Positions 1 to 10,867 of a stretch of 64,000 nt of DNA are shown here, one piece after another; the stretch's first letter is position 1, and the number at the start of each line of letters is the position of its first letter. The notes beneath the pieces were generated by a model, which did not search any database, was not told the origin of the DNA, and was given only the letters and a program-made list of their open reading frames with translations. The stretch lies in assembly GCA_003024175.1 (NCBI GenBank), contig MDYQ01000251.1:45773-109772 (forward strand), in the 5' to 3' direction. The stretch comes from Planoprotostelium fungivorum. Lineage: Eukaryota; Evosea; Variosea; Cavosteliida; Cavosteliaceae. Made by a program: the position numbers and the translations under genes.

Positions 1-1919
1 TGCACTTTGGTCTGCCGCCGGCGAACGAGTCGACGCCTTATTCGTTGTTCTGGTCGAACAGCGAGCAGAGTGAGTCGTCTTATTTCGGTTTCACTTGACA
101 TCGCATCACAATTTAGACATATCATCATGAACATCACGATCATCATCATTCATCATCATGATCATCATGATAGTCGACGACATCTCATGATCATCATCAT
201 CATGGTGTGCGTTGTAGATTGACAAGAGAGCAGGTGAAGTACCATTATCACCGCACATCAGTATGAAAGATCAAGACATCCCTCCTCCCTCCAATGACGT
301 ATACCTCACCCTCAGAGAGGCCAGATACATCGCATCCAGTGAGTTTTCACCGAAATTTCCACCACTGACACCGTTGTAGATGAGAACATCTGGACGGACG
401 AAGAACAGATTGAGTACAACGACGGCAAGATGTATTGTGCACCACTCAACCGAATGATCGAAATGGCCACCCCCACGAAAGAACCGGAGACGGGTGAGCC
501 TGCGGTATTTTCCGCACTCTCTTCTGACATTGCACAGAGGAGGAGAGAGACTTTCCCGATGTCTTCATCTTCTGCTTCCGTTCCTTCACGACGTGTGATC
601 ACGTGTTCGATAAGCTCGTGGAGAGGTACAACGTTCCCGCCAAATTGAACATGGCTACCGCCCAGAAGGGAGAAGTGAAGAAGGCTGTAGCTCTATTTAT
701 AGATCGATGGAAGAGACCACCGCACCACCACGACACTCCTTTTCTGACCCGACTGGAATCTCTGACCGCGGAGGCTGGCATGGACTCCCCGCCCATCGAA
801 GTGGTGAGCGTTGTAGATGGAAGATTCGCTGAATATTCCAGGAAATCGTGCCGCCACCGTTGGTCAGTATCTCGAATCGATACAAGCCCGGGAAAGATCT
901 CGGAATTTTCGACATCGATCCAATGGATTTTGCCAAGCAGACCACCCTTCCCGCCCAGCACCTCTTCCGCCAGATCAACGTGAGAAGTCACAGAAAACTC
1001 GTCGAAATTTCACCTGACATAGATCAGTACGCAGAATTCTACGATGCGGCTTGGGACGAAGAAGATCTGAAATGCGCGCCAAACATGAAGAAGATGATCC
1101 AAGATTCAGACGACCTCGTTACCTTGGTTATCACCAGTATTGTCACGTGCAAGAAGCTGAAAGAGAGAGTCAAGCACCTCTCCTACTTTTTGAAGCTGGC
1201 CCTAGCTTACCGAGAGCTGAAGAACTACCATCACATGATGTCCATTCACTCTGCTCTGTGTGGGTCGACGCTGTCAAGGCTGCAGTGGACGTTCGATCGT
1301 CTGAGCAAGAAGAGTCTGGCGGAATTGGAGGAGATCAATCGGTTCTGTTCTTCGAGTAATAATTATCTCACGTATCGGGAGGCCATCAAGGAGAGGTCTT
1401 ATCCGTGTATTCCTGCACTGTGAGGCATCATCGGATCATCATCATCTCATTCGTACCATCATCGATCGCATGCATCATCTGAACATCATTCCACCATCGA
1501 AACACATCACTTGATCATCATCTGTCATCATCGAAACACATCACCCCAACATCATCTCATCATCACTCCAACATCATCTCATCATCACTCGAACATCATC
1601 TCATCTGTGACAGAAACATTCTGATCGAAGAGTTCATCCAAGTGAAAGATCTTCCCATTCGGACGTTCGATGGAAGGATCCTCCTGTCCAGGGTCAACCA
1701 CTTTTATCAACTCGTGAAGACAGTCATGGCGTGCCAGAGAGTCCCATACGATATCGAAGAGATGAAGCCCATCAAGGACTTTATCAGCAGAGCCAATCGT
1801 ATGAACGATGGACAGCTGCACCAGCTATCGAACGGTGAGACGATGATGATGATGCTGATGATGCTGACGATGTGACAGAGGTGGAACCCATGGGGGCCAC
1901 GAGAAGCGAAATCGAATAG
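1..1919 (+). CDS. Ras guanine nucleotide exchange factor (RasGEF), 5' partial
   Basis: It would activate a Ras-family GTPase by GDP release. The RasGEF-N module is seen in the exons reading APLNRMIEMATPTKEPET, then FPDVFIFCFRSFTTCDHVF and DKLVERYNVPAKLNMATAQK. The catalytic Cdc25 domain follows: DIDPMDFAKQTTLPAQHLFR, then KLKERVKHLSYFLKLALAYR, the helical hairpin region YHHMMSIHSALCGSTLSRL, and after a long ATC-repeat intron (about 1424-1610) RVPYDIEEMKPIKDFISRA. The last exon reads VEPMGATRSEIE and stops at 1919. Introns seen directly include 339-379 and 804-841; both carry the GTTGTAGAT intron motif. The protein starts upstream of the window (an exon reading HFGLPPANESTPYSLFWSN is at the left edge). 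It is convergent with the FICD-like gene, with 45 bp between stops. The family is expanded in social and protosteloid amoebae (established knowledge). Confidence 0.87.
804..841 (+). repeat. RasGEF intron carrying the GTTGTAGAT half-palindrome
   Basis: This is a 38-bp GT-AG intron; removing it joins IEV to EIVPPPLVSISNRYKPGK in frame. Its first 24 bases (804-827) are identical to 36955-36978, which lie in an intron of the glutamate synthase gene but in the opposite orientation to that gene. It contains the half-site GCGTTGTAGATGG of the intron palindrome family. Confidence 0.8.
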
Positions 1920-1964
1920 AGAAATGTTGACAAATTGTAATTAAGCTCGAATAAACCAAGTCAT

Positions 1965-4019
1965 TCATTCTTCACGTTCTCCCTGCCTCTCCATCGGGCT
2001 CAACGTTTCCAGCTGCAATTTGTACTCGACCATCGTTCTCTCGAGGCATTGCGTGATAAAGTGAACGAAAGGGCGGATGTCATCACCGTGCAGTGGATCT
2101 GCTTGTTTCAGTGTCTCGTAGTAGTCCAATCGATCTTCCTTCTTGATCAGGGCGGGGGGGTAGCCTCCACGCATCAGAATCAAGTTCATCAACATCCTCG
2201 CTGTCCTTCCGTTTCCTGTGATGGATGTCAATCGATGATTCGTGTCGATCCATTGTCATTGTCGTGGGATGATGTGATGATGTGATGATGTGATGATGTG
2301 ATGATGTGATGATGTGATGATGTGATGATGTGATGATGTGATGATGTGGATCCTGATGTGAACGTGATGTGATGCCACAGTGGATGTAGATTGAATGGGG
2401 ATGATAAATCAAATCGGCTCACCATCGTTGAATGGATGGATCCACACGAGACGATAATGAGCCATGGCAGCTCTCTCGATGACGTTGAGATGGAGATCAT
2501 CTGACATTAACCATCGATCTAATCTGGCCATCCAGATCGGAACATCCGATGGATGAGGAGCGATGTGATCTGCCACACGTACCGGATGCGTACGGTACTT
2601 ACCACCCTCTTCCGGTTGAACTCTCGATAAAACCTGTCGTTTCTATTCAGTTTCATTCTTTTCACAATATAATACATATCATGAAAAATATTTTATTTTG
2701 CGATGAAAGAAATTCTCTTTCATAATGTTTTTGAAGATTCAATTATTTGAAAATCGATGAAAAAAGATTGAATCACCCTCTTGTGAATCTCCAATACATC
2801 GATGAGATCCACTTTGACTCCGTTGCTCCTCCCATTATACGCGATCAATTTCGTAAAGTGATAAGCCTCAGACGTAGATATGACCTCGAATAGTTGCTCC
2901 ACCGTGATCACCCCTGAAGTCCCTCCAATACGTCCCGTACGTATGAGCGATTCGGTCTCGGAGAGGGACACCGGTGACCCTTCTATGGCGTTGGTGTGGT
3001 AGACGTGGAGGTAGTGATGTGATTTCTCCATCTGATGCAACGCTCTCGTTTCGACTCGGTGTACTGTCAATCTCAGCTCCTCACATCTGGCGTCCAATCG
3101 GTCGTATTCTACCTTCTCGAGACTGAATGCATTGAGTGGGTGATGGTGAGATCGATATCGACGATGTGAATGATTCGAATCGTGGATCGAGATGGATGGA
3201 GTGAATGATTTGTATGGATAAAGTGAGTATGGAAATCTGTGGATGCATCGATGATGCCATCGATCGGAAGAGACAACAGCATGAGAGACGATGAGACAGG
3301 TGGATGTGACGATCACCTCCGTATGATGGGACTGATTCGGTTGAGATTTGCCATCGCATCTTCGTGTCCGGGATAGACAAATACAGCTTGGTTGTAGAGG
3401 TGATGTGCGGTGTAGAGATCTTGTCTGTGTTCTTCCAAAAACTCCGCGTAAGAGTTCAAAAGGTCTGGATCGAACGATTCGATCGCCATGGCTCTCTTGA
3501 AGATGTTCTATTGGTCCATCATCATTCGATCGATAATGGTGTGAGATGAAAGTGCACCTCTGCTTTATCTGGCTTCGTGTGGCTGATCTTCTTCGCTTGA
3601 CTGATCATCGAGACGATCTCGGGAGAGATCTTCAATCCAGTTGGGGTTCTGTCACCACAAATGAGGGAGAGTCCTCTGGCGTGTCTATCTGTAAGATCTT
3701 CGTCTGCATCGACGGAAATGATGTCTCCTCGGTTGCGAGAAATCACATCGTGTGGTTTGGCATCATTAGGTTGTCTTTGATTGATGACGTTCTGTGCCAT
3801 CCACGCCGGCCAAGAGAATTCTTGTAGTTCTTCGTCGCCTCCAAGCGCTCTGATCTTATCCAACTGAGATCCATTCAGTGTATCATCGTTATGATACAGG
3901 TCATCGAGAGGGCCGGTGGAGGGGATAGACACAGCCAATATGGATGAAACATATATACATAGGAGTAGTCGTCGTTGCATTCGTTGTTGGTGTCGTTTGT
4001 GACATCCGCAATTGCCCAC
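1965..4019 (-). CDS. FICD: FICD/HYPE-type protein adenylyltransferase
   Basis: A Fic-domain enzyme; in animals FICD AMPylates and de-AMPylates the ER chaperone BiP. Seen here, in order: a hydrophobic N-terminal anchor (LLLCIYVSSILAVSI, about residues 19-33); a TPR-like helical pair (LLNSYAEFLEEHRQDLYTAH, then YNQAVFVYPGHEDAMANLNR); the autoinhibitory-helix motif TNAIEG followed by SPVSLSETESLIRTG; then the Fic core AAMAHYRLVWIHPFNDGNGR with catalytic His, and TARMLMNLILMRGGYPPALI. The core HPFNDGNGRTAR is split by an intron filled with a GATGATGT repeat, and joins in frame across it. Order and spacing match human FICD. The start at 4019 gives a short Cys-containing tail before the anchor. All catalytic and inhibitory residues expected of a bifunctional FICD are present, so an ER-lumen role is inferred. 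Confidence 0.9.
2269..2347. repeat. GATGATGT octamer minisatellite in FICD intron
   Basis: About ten tandem copies of TGATGATG/GATGATGT fill the intron that splits the Fic active-site motif. Similar GAT/ATC-rich runs occur in many other introns and spacers of the window. Confidence 0.9.
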
Positions 4020-4303
4020 ACCTCATCTCTGCTTTAATTTCCACGAGATTTCATGTTATTAATTCTACAACGAGATAGATGTACAGTAAAAATTCGACGA
4101 AAAGTGTGACAACAGGAGAGGGTGAGATCATCGCTGTGATGTCATCAGATCGCATGTGATTCTGGAATTGCCATATTTATATCTCCAAACTCATTCACCA
4201 CGATGATCAATTGATGTCACTACTCGATTTCGATTTCAAAACCTACGTCTCATCAGCTCTCCCTCATCCATCATCACTCCACAAAAGACATCACATCATC
4301 ACA
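4020..4303. other. Spacer between FICD-like and VPS53 genes
   Basis: Both neighbours are on the minus strand, so this holds the FICD promoter side and the VPS53 3' end. I see ATC-rich sequence and no coding potential. Confidence 0.6.
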
Positions 4304-7300
4304 TCATCGAATCATCACCTCCGGTAGCGCCAAATTTCCAAACAACCTCTTGATCTTATTCGCCTCCGCCGCAACGCTCGCCACCTTACCCTCTCCACCT
4401 CCACCCCCCTTCTCCTCCTTCTGGCCGTTCCCGCCAACCCCGCCTCCCATCAGTACCTTCTGCTCCGATCTAGACAGACCCTGTACGATTCAGTTACGTC
4501 ACGCCACGTCATCCTTCACCTTCAGATCCATGATCTTCTGTAGGTCTGCTTCCGTTGCGTTTGGCATGAGAGAGTGGAAGGAAGAGAGGAGACCGGGTGC
4601 AGGCGTCAGGATGACTTTGAGTAGGGAATCTGCGGCGTCCATCTCGTGATGGAGCATCTTGAGGTAGCGCTTGGGAGGAGCGCTGGGGCTGTTGATGCGG
4701 ATGGAGGAAGGTAACTGTAGATGTCGTCAGATGATGATGTGATGATGATGATGTGATGATGATGATGTGATGAGATGATGTGATGATCTGATGATGATCT
4801 CGATGATCACGATGAAGAGATGTCTCACCTCTGCTAGAACCGAACGAATGCCTTTGAAATCGACCAGTAACTGCTGCGCTCCTGTCGTTCACATCAGAAC
4901 CGAACCTTCTCGTTGTAGATCACCCATCTCAGAGATCTTTCTGCATCTATAAATAGATCCAATCAAGGTAGGTAAGAAGGAAGTGATGAGGGTGTCACAG
5001 AAGAAACGAAAGTGTGTGGCGTTGGACAGGTGGGCATGAATATTTGGGACGCTCTGGTGTACGTACGTCGAGATCTGGTTGACGTAGTCCGATTGGTCCT
5101 GATAGATATCAATCTACAACCTGCCACATCGATCGATCATGCGCGCGCATGACTCTCCATCGCATGTCTCTCGAGAAACAATAAAATGAAATAAATCACC
5201 TCCACGGATTGCCACGATCCCCAGGGCATCTTGATCATCATGACCAATGCAACGTCAAATTTGTTCTCTAATCCTTTCGACAGACACTTGACAGCCCTCA
5301 CGATCAGATCTTGGAATCGATTCTGATCTGTTCTCCATCAATTCTCCACTGATTCTCCACGAGATCTCACCGGCTTGGAAGTTGATCTTGTCGACTAGCT
5401 TTGGGTGGATGGACAGCTTGATGATCTCCTCCATGGATGAAGTTGTCTTCGCGAGGTAGTCTGCCGTGTTGATGATGGCACACACCACCCTCTCTTGTAA
5501 ATCTGCGAACCTCACGTCGGGTCTGTTCGAACGTCATCTACAGCGTTGTAGATGGAAAGGTCGAGGAATTTTCACCCCGGTAACTTTTCGGTGATGGCGG
5601 TCGTGTACTGGTCCAAATATTTGGACAAGATGCGCGCCACTTCTACCATCGGATGATTCTTGGAAAGTTCCGTACAGGTCTGTACAGTCTGCTTGAACAT
5701 GACAACCAGGCCGGTACTGCTCGATAAGACGGAGTCTCTACCTGTCAAACGTGTCAATTTGACGTGATGACGTCACGTGACGTCACACCTCCCTCGGGGT
5801 CCCAATTCTCTTCGGATAATAGTTTCTGCAGGTGAGCACCCATTCGCCTGTTTCGAGTCAATCTACAACGTTGTAGATGAGATAGAATCCTCACTGATCC
5901 TCATCCTTTGTATAGATATCGAGCGAACTATCGAAAGCGGAAGAAATAATGCCCTGGTACTTGTGTTCCTGCATTCAGTCAATCTACAACGTTGTAGATG
6001 CACGAGACGAAATACCATCTGAGAAGAAGCTCTGGGCGACATGTGAATGTCAGCTATCGTCGCGAACCTCTCGTTGAATTGTCTTTCGAACGCCACCGTT
6101 TTCCTCACAGCCGACACCAAGTCCTACTCATCTCATCAGATGAAACCTTCTCATCATGATGACATACCGTGGCGGTCAGCTCGGATCTGTCTTTCAATGT
6201 CTCTGTGATGTGACTGCGAGTTAAGAGGCAGAATTCTTCTGCGATGGTGGCCTCCATGTTCCAAGACGTCGGAAATACCCTCGAAAATCTGGAATAATGA
6301 GCGTCTACAACGTTGTAGATGGAGATTCACCTCTCGTTGAAGTGGATCATGGTCTTGTCCAGCCACACGAACCTGTCACGACGTCATCATGAGTCATCGT
6401 GACGTCACACCTCCTCTTCACGTTGCTGATGGACCCTACCTACGTCCCTTAGCTTCATCCAAATGAAACCCTCACCTCCTCTCCCGGCTTAAACAATCGA
6501 TTGTACTCAGCCAGGGTACGTTCAATGAACCAAGAGATGAACTCCATCCTGTACGATGTCATCCATCTACAACGAGACGTTTGTGTCTATACTTGGCCTG
6601 ACCACCTAGAGCTTGGATGACTTGACAGGCCTCCGTGAGGGATTGTGGGTTGGAATTTGGGACTTCGAATTCCCGCCTGATCTGTGACACGAGCTCGGTG
6701 CTCAAGACCCCGACCCGTTTGGTCAATTGGGACACTCTCGGTAACTTGAATACGGACGAGAGCTCGGCGATGGCTTCTAAAAGGGCAGCTGCTTCTAGAT
6801 ACTGAGGAGATGCGTCAGCACGGTCTCCATGATGGAGGTATCGGGTGATGACTCACTTGTTTCCGCTTGCTCGTGAGTTCTAAACGTTCGACGGCTGTAC
6901 TCAACATGTGCATTCTTCTCAGGGCGATGATACTCATGGTGAGATTCTTCTTGAGATGATCTAGACTCTTGATGTCTCGACAGATGTCGTTGACCATCTT
7001 CTCTGATGATTCCGCTTTCCCTCTGATCTGATTGACTTGAGAAATCAGATCGTTGACGGCCTCCTTCGGCTTTTCGATGTCTTTCTTCGCTTGTTCACGA
7101 GAGATCGCTCTTTCTATGAGTGAATCGGACAGTGTCTTATCAGTATTCGTAATGTGCTCTTTCAATCGGACAAGAACTCCGTCCAAATCAGTGAGAGATT
7201 GCTCTAGAAATTGAGTTAGAATCTGAAGCCATCTGAAATGCAATGTTGGGATGGAGATCGAACAAAGGGACATACGAAAGGTGATCACCTGTTGGGAACA

Positions 7301-7469
7301 TCTGATTGATCAGATCGACGGGTTTAAAGCCGGCTTGTGAGCTGACATCATTAATGTAATCGTAAGCGGGTCGATTCCTGTTCGTCTTTGGGGAGTGTAT
7401 CAATGCAGGTGGAACCGATAAGGGGGATCCATCCTCTAACATCCCGCTCGAGTCACGATCTGCGGACAT
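4304..7469 (-). CDS. VPS53: VPS53, subunit of the GARP/EARP tethering complex
   Basis: VPS53 helps tether endosome-derived vesicles at the trans-Golgi network. Seen from the N-terminus: FKPVDLINQMFPT (human has VEYINTLFPTEQS), the coiled region SEKMVNDICRDIKSLDHLKK and NLTMSIIALRRMHMLSTAVE, then later FKQTVQTCTELSKNHPMVEV and ARILSKYLDQYTTAITEKLP, then QERVVCAIINTADYLAKTTS, and a C-terminal exon PPKRYLKMLHHEMDAADSLL. The last exon (SRSEQKV, Gly-rich linker, ANKIKRLFGNLALPEVMIR) ends at 4304. The start at 7469 reads MSADRDSSGMLEDG; an upstream Met in frame at 7610 exists but its sequence looks non-coding. The gene is cut by many short introns. At least four contain the 18-bp palindrome or a one-base variant, two more contain half-sites, and one holds a GATGATGT run near 4726-4800. 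Confidence 0.9.
5523..5575 (-). repeat. VPS53 intron with variant palindrome
   Basis: A 53-bp intron whose removal joins KLPG to PDVRFADLQERV in frame. It holds ATCTACAGCGTTGTAGAT at 5536-5553, one base off the perfect palindrome. Confidence 0.8.
5848..5894 (-). repeat. VPS53 intron with perfect 18-bp palindrome (47 bp)
   Basis: The palindrome ATCTACAACGTTGTAGAT is at 5861-5878. On the coding strand it starts at intron base 17 and is followed by TGACT, exactly as in the neighbouring 47-bp intron 5969-6015. Confidence 0.85.
5969..6015 (-). repeat. VPS53 intron with perfect 18-bp palindrome (47 bp, second copy)
   Basis: The palindrome is at 5982-5999. Length, palindrome offset and the following TGACT match intron 5848-5894; the remaining bases differ, so the two introns share a core rather than being a plain duplication. 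Confidence 0.85.
6289..6330 (-). repeat. VPS53 intron with near-perfect palindrome
   Basis: A 42-bp intron with GTCTACAACGTTGTAGAT at 6303-6320 (one base from the perfect palindrome), again in the middle of the intron. Confidence 0.82.
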
Positions 7470-7633
7470 CACAACGGTGCACGATGTTTTGCGACGCAGG
7501 TATTCTGTCGAGATCGCACAAACACCCAAAAGAGGACGACAAGGAGGTACACGATTCCAGGCAAAGACCAATACACCTTCAAGTAGAGACAAAATAAAAC
7601 AGGAAGGCATTGATTCTTCACATCACATCTCAC

Positions 7634-7837
7634 ATGGCCCAAAATGGAGAGACAGAATCAGAGATCGCACAGAGAGATCGAAGGGAACAAGAGAACACGG
7701 AAGAGGTTCGACAGCTGATCGAATCCATCGAACAACACGAACAAGAGAAACATCGTCTCGAGGAAGAGATCGAGAAGGTCACCCAACGCCGACAGAACAT
7801 CATTCAACAATTGACTCTATTAACACAAGAAGAATAA
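7634..7837 (+). CDS. Small coiled-coil protein
   Basis: A 67-residue product (MAQNGETESEIAQRDRRE at its start) that is almost wholly a charged heptad-like helix, for example EQEKHRLEEEIEKVTQRRQ, ending LTLLTQEE. It lies just upstream of, and divergent from, VPS53. A slightly earlier in-frame Met is at 7610. Length and composition recall small centrosomal or basal-body coiled-coil proteins such as SSNA1, but the resemblance is only compositional. I do not assign a function. An unseen upstream exon is possible. Confidence 0.5.
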   Translation: MAQNGETESEIAQRDRREQENTEEVRQLIESIEQHEQEKHRLEEEIEKVTQRRQNIIQQLTLLTQEE

Positions 7838-7997
7838 AGTATCTCTGTCCATGTATGACTCGACAAATCATTCCATCACATCAAACGTGTCATCCGATGT
7901 GATCATCACACACAAAGAAGAGAAAAGAGACGTTGGAGGAAGAAACGAGTAGTATATTCGTCCCACACCGCACGAGTGAGAACAGATTTGATACCGC

Positions 7998-8972
7998 TTA
8001 TCGGTAACGGAGGAGGGACAGGGTGTTTCTCCTCTTCCAGCTGGCTCTTCTGGAAGGACGGAGCTTGTCGTATCCGTGAGACTTTCCGTGCATTCCTCTG
8101 GCCTTTCTACCGGCAGAGGTGAGACCTCTCAGCTCTCTGTGCTTCATGGTGGGGTCCACGATCCAGTTGATTCTGGGGTCACGGCGGATGGTGGCGTGCT
8201 TGGGGTCGACGAGAATGACCTCAAAGTACTTGTAAGAGGCATCCTGGTTCACCCAGTAAGAGTTGAGGACACGGAGCGATCCGATTCTCTTTCCAACTCT
8301 CTCCTCGGCAACGGATCTCAAGTTGCGAGCAAACTTGAGCTGGTTGATACCCTGGAACTTGGGCTTACCCATGGTCTTTCCCTTGTGAACGGGTCTTTTT
8401 CTGCCTCCACGGCGGACGCGGACGCGGTAGATGACGTATCCCTGCTTGGCCTTGTAGCCGAGCTTGCGGGCCTTGTCGGGGCGGGTGGGTCTAGTGACAC
8501 GGGTGACGGCGGGGCGCTGTCTTTGGACGAGGAGTCAGAACGTGATTCGATATGAGATGAGAAGGATGGAGGAATATCATTGTGTGTGAGAGATCGATGG
8601 AGGAATCGAGAGAACGAGTGAGAGGAGCCGAGAGGACATCGAGTCGATTGGGAAATCGATATGAGAAAGAGTCGAGAAACAAAAAAGAGACTGACCTGTA
8701 CTCCCATGCCCTAACACGGTTGACGAATCTGACTACATCAGACTGCTTCTTTCTGTAGAGTTCCTCCATATACTTGTAGGCGCCTGCATCGAGTCAATAA
8801 ACTTTCCCTCTCTTCCTCATCCTCCATTCATTCAAACACAATCTCATCTTTTCACACATCCATCTCCATCGATCATCACCATCCATCACACAACTTCGAA
8901 CACGATGGATGTATATCGGATTATCTTCTATGAGATGAAGGGATAGAGGATGCAACGTCTAAACTCACCCAT
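7998..8972 (-). CDS. RPL15: 60S ribosomal protein L15 (eL15)
   Basis: A core large-subunit ribosomal protein. Three exons can be placed. Exon 1 is 8969-8972 (ATGG only). Exon 2 is 8696-8783 ([20 protein letters not shown]). Exon 3 is 7998-8520 ([20 protein letters not shown], then [20 protein letters not shown] and [20 protein letters not shown], ending [11 protein letters not shown]). The joined protein is [14 protein letters not shown]..., the standard eL15 N-terminus, and has normal length. The 4-base first exon directly after the start codon is a common arrangement in ribosomal protein genes. Codon use is strongly biased toward C-ending codons, as expected for a highly expressed gene. Confidence 0.97.
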
Positions 8973-9452
8973 CTTGGTGTCTTCGTGCGATGTTCAGGGT
9001 CCTACAATGCAGCGATCCAACGAAGGAAGGTTCTTCGCTTTTCCTTTCCCTCCCTCCCCCCCTCTCTTTCATTTTATTCTTCATTTTATTTTTCCCTCCC
9101 TCCCCGATGCAACGGCAACCATTGGAGGTGGAGTGTGAGGAGACAGATGTGGAGAAGAGGAAGAGAGTCGATGGAAGGGAAGATGGAGAAAAGTTGTAAG
9201 AATCGATGTTGATGGATATGATGTGGGTGAGATTCAGACTGCGAGAGGAGTTAGGATGTCATTACAATTTAGGATCGATCGAATTGTATCCTCTTTGCCT
9301 TCATTAATCTGCATCGATTTCCATATGGTGACATGGAAATCTCTCGTTTCGTGTGACGTGACTCATCTTCTCTTTCACTCCTCCATCGTTTCTCCACGAT
9401 CCTCTATCCACATCTCCACCATCGCCTTCCCGCCCATCATGCGATTCAAATA
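8973..9452. other. Spacer: RPL15 promoter side and PPR gene 3' side
   Basis: Contains a pyrimidine-rich run (about 9040-9105, TTTCCCTCCCTCC-like) just upstream of RPL15. Pyrimidine tracts are common at ribosomal protein gene starts. No convincing gene is seen. Confidence 0.5.
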
Positions 9453-10743
9453 TCAAACCCGTTGGTTTTTATGTTCCTCTCGATCCTTCTCCCACTGCTC
9501 TGCAAAGACGGCGTGTTTGTCTGCCAACCCCATTCTATCGTACATTGCCGCGACAGCAACATACGTTGGCTCGAAATAAAACCTCCTCTCTTTCATCTTC
9601 TCCAGCATCTCTTCCGTCTTCACCCGGTCACACTTCTTCGCATACGCCTGGAATCTGCGATGAGCGGACGGGTTCGGTACGATCTCTCACCGTTACGAGT
9701 GTGTGGTATGTCTTACGGTCAGGTGTGAGTTTCTTGTGTTGAAAATTTTTCCAGCAGGCTTCCAATTTTTCCACATCACCGACGGTGGCGTAGAGATGCA
9801 ACATGACGTTGAAGGCGAAGACGTCCGGCTCCGAGATCTTGTCCCACACGAGTTCTGCCTTGTCTACCTTCTGTTCGTGAGCGAACATGAGGAGGATGTT
9901 GGTGAGGATGTAGGTGTTGGGTTTGATGTTCATCGCGGCCATGTCCCGGAGGGTGTCTTCAACTCCGGCCTTGTCTCCCTTCTTGGCCAGCATGTCGATG
10001 CGGATTCCAAATGATACAATGTCGAGGAGGCCGGAGGACTTCATGCTGTTCCACATTTGATCGAACTGAACGAGAGGTGAGGACTCGAATCGATGATGAG
10101 ATGTCGATTATCATCATGTTTCGTCACGTGATGCGATTGTAAGACATTGGATGTGATTGACTTCTTCACGATGAGAGATGGAATCGAATCTGATAGATTC
10201 AATAGAACTCACTCTGACCGCGTCCGTCCTCGCCAAGAGGGGTAAAATGCAGTTGTATGTGTAGCTGTCCATCTCGACCTTCTCTGTTCTCATGCGTTGG
10301 AGGAGATCCGTGATCTTCTTCAAGTCGTTGAGTCGAACATAGAGTCTGATGGCTTCATTATACAGTCGAATGTCTGGTTTGAGGCCTCTGCTGTAGAGCG
10401 TCTGAAACAAGTACTCCGTGTGATCTGTATTCCCCTGTCTGACGCAGGCATAGAAGGCCACGGTGATGTGGTTGATGTTTAGAATGCCACTCTCGGAGTG
10501 ACTCTCGATCTGGCGAATGATCTCGTTATACTTGCCCTCCTCGGCCAGTTTGACGAGAGTACGAGTGAGCTTCTTCTCGTCTCCTTCCGTCCATATGTGA
10601 AGGTGACGTGGTGAGCTCAGATGTGTTGGAAAAATGCGAGGAGGGATCAGATTCGATGTGATCCTGGTTGTTTTGAGGTGTATTGTCCTCGATATCAGCC
10701 GTGGTGGCGGCGGAAATGTGAGGACTCGACGCAGGGCGAGCAT
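9453..10743 (-). CDS. Pentatricopeptide repeat (PPR) protein, probably mitochondrial
   Basis: PPR proteins bind organellar RNA. The N-terminus (MLALRRVLTFPPPPRLISRT) is rich in Arg, Leu and Ser without acidic residues, as in a mitochondrial presequence. Repeats with the typical helix pair are visible: HTEYLFQTLYSRGLKPDIRL, then YNEAIRLYVRLNDLKKITDL, DSYTYNCILPLLAR, then after an intron MAAMNIKPNTYILTNILLMF, FAFNVMLHLYATVGDVEKLE and a last exon containing EEMLEKMKERRFYFEPTYVA. The stop at 9453-9455 follows EEHKNQRV. At least two introns, near 9660-9725 and 10050-10215, are needed. The RNA target cannot be read from the sequence. Confidence 0.82.
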
Positions 10744-10867
10744 CGCATCAGATGATGTCTAATCGACAAAAGGCACCAGTTGTTTGTTGCCCAATTTTCA
10801 AAAACCCAATTTTCTTCAGAAGCAAAAGTTTCCTCTCGGCCAACAGGTCACGAGGCGAGTCTAATCG

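Noticed and set aside
2269-2347. CRISPR-like array
   Set aside because: Tandem octamer without spacers, within a eukaryotic intron.
2228-2500. His/Ser-rich repeat protein in minus frames
   Set aside because: It is translation of the GATGATGT intron repeat, not protein coding.
7477-7902. 141-codon plus-strand open frame overlapping the VPS53 start
   Set aside because: Low-complexity Arg/Thr/His product in the wrong frame relative to the coiled-coil ORF at 7634-7837; a shadow.
8076-8555. 159-codon plus-strand open frame
   Set aside because: Antisense to the highly biased RPL15 exon, which produces long antisense open frames by codon bias.
9703-10014. Plus-strand open frame of 103 codons
   Set aside because: Antisense shadow of the PPR exon.
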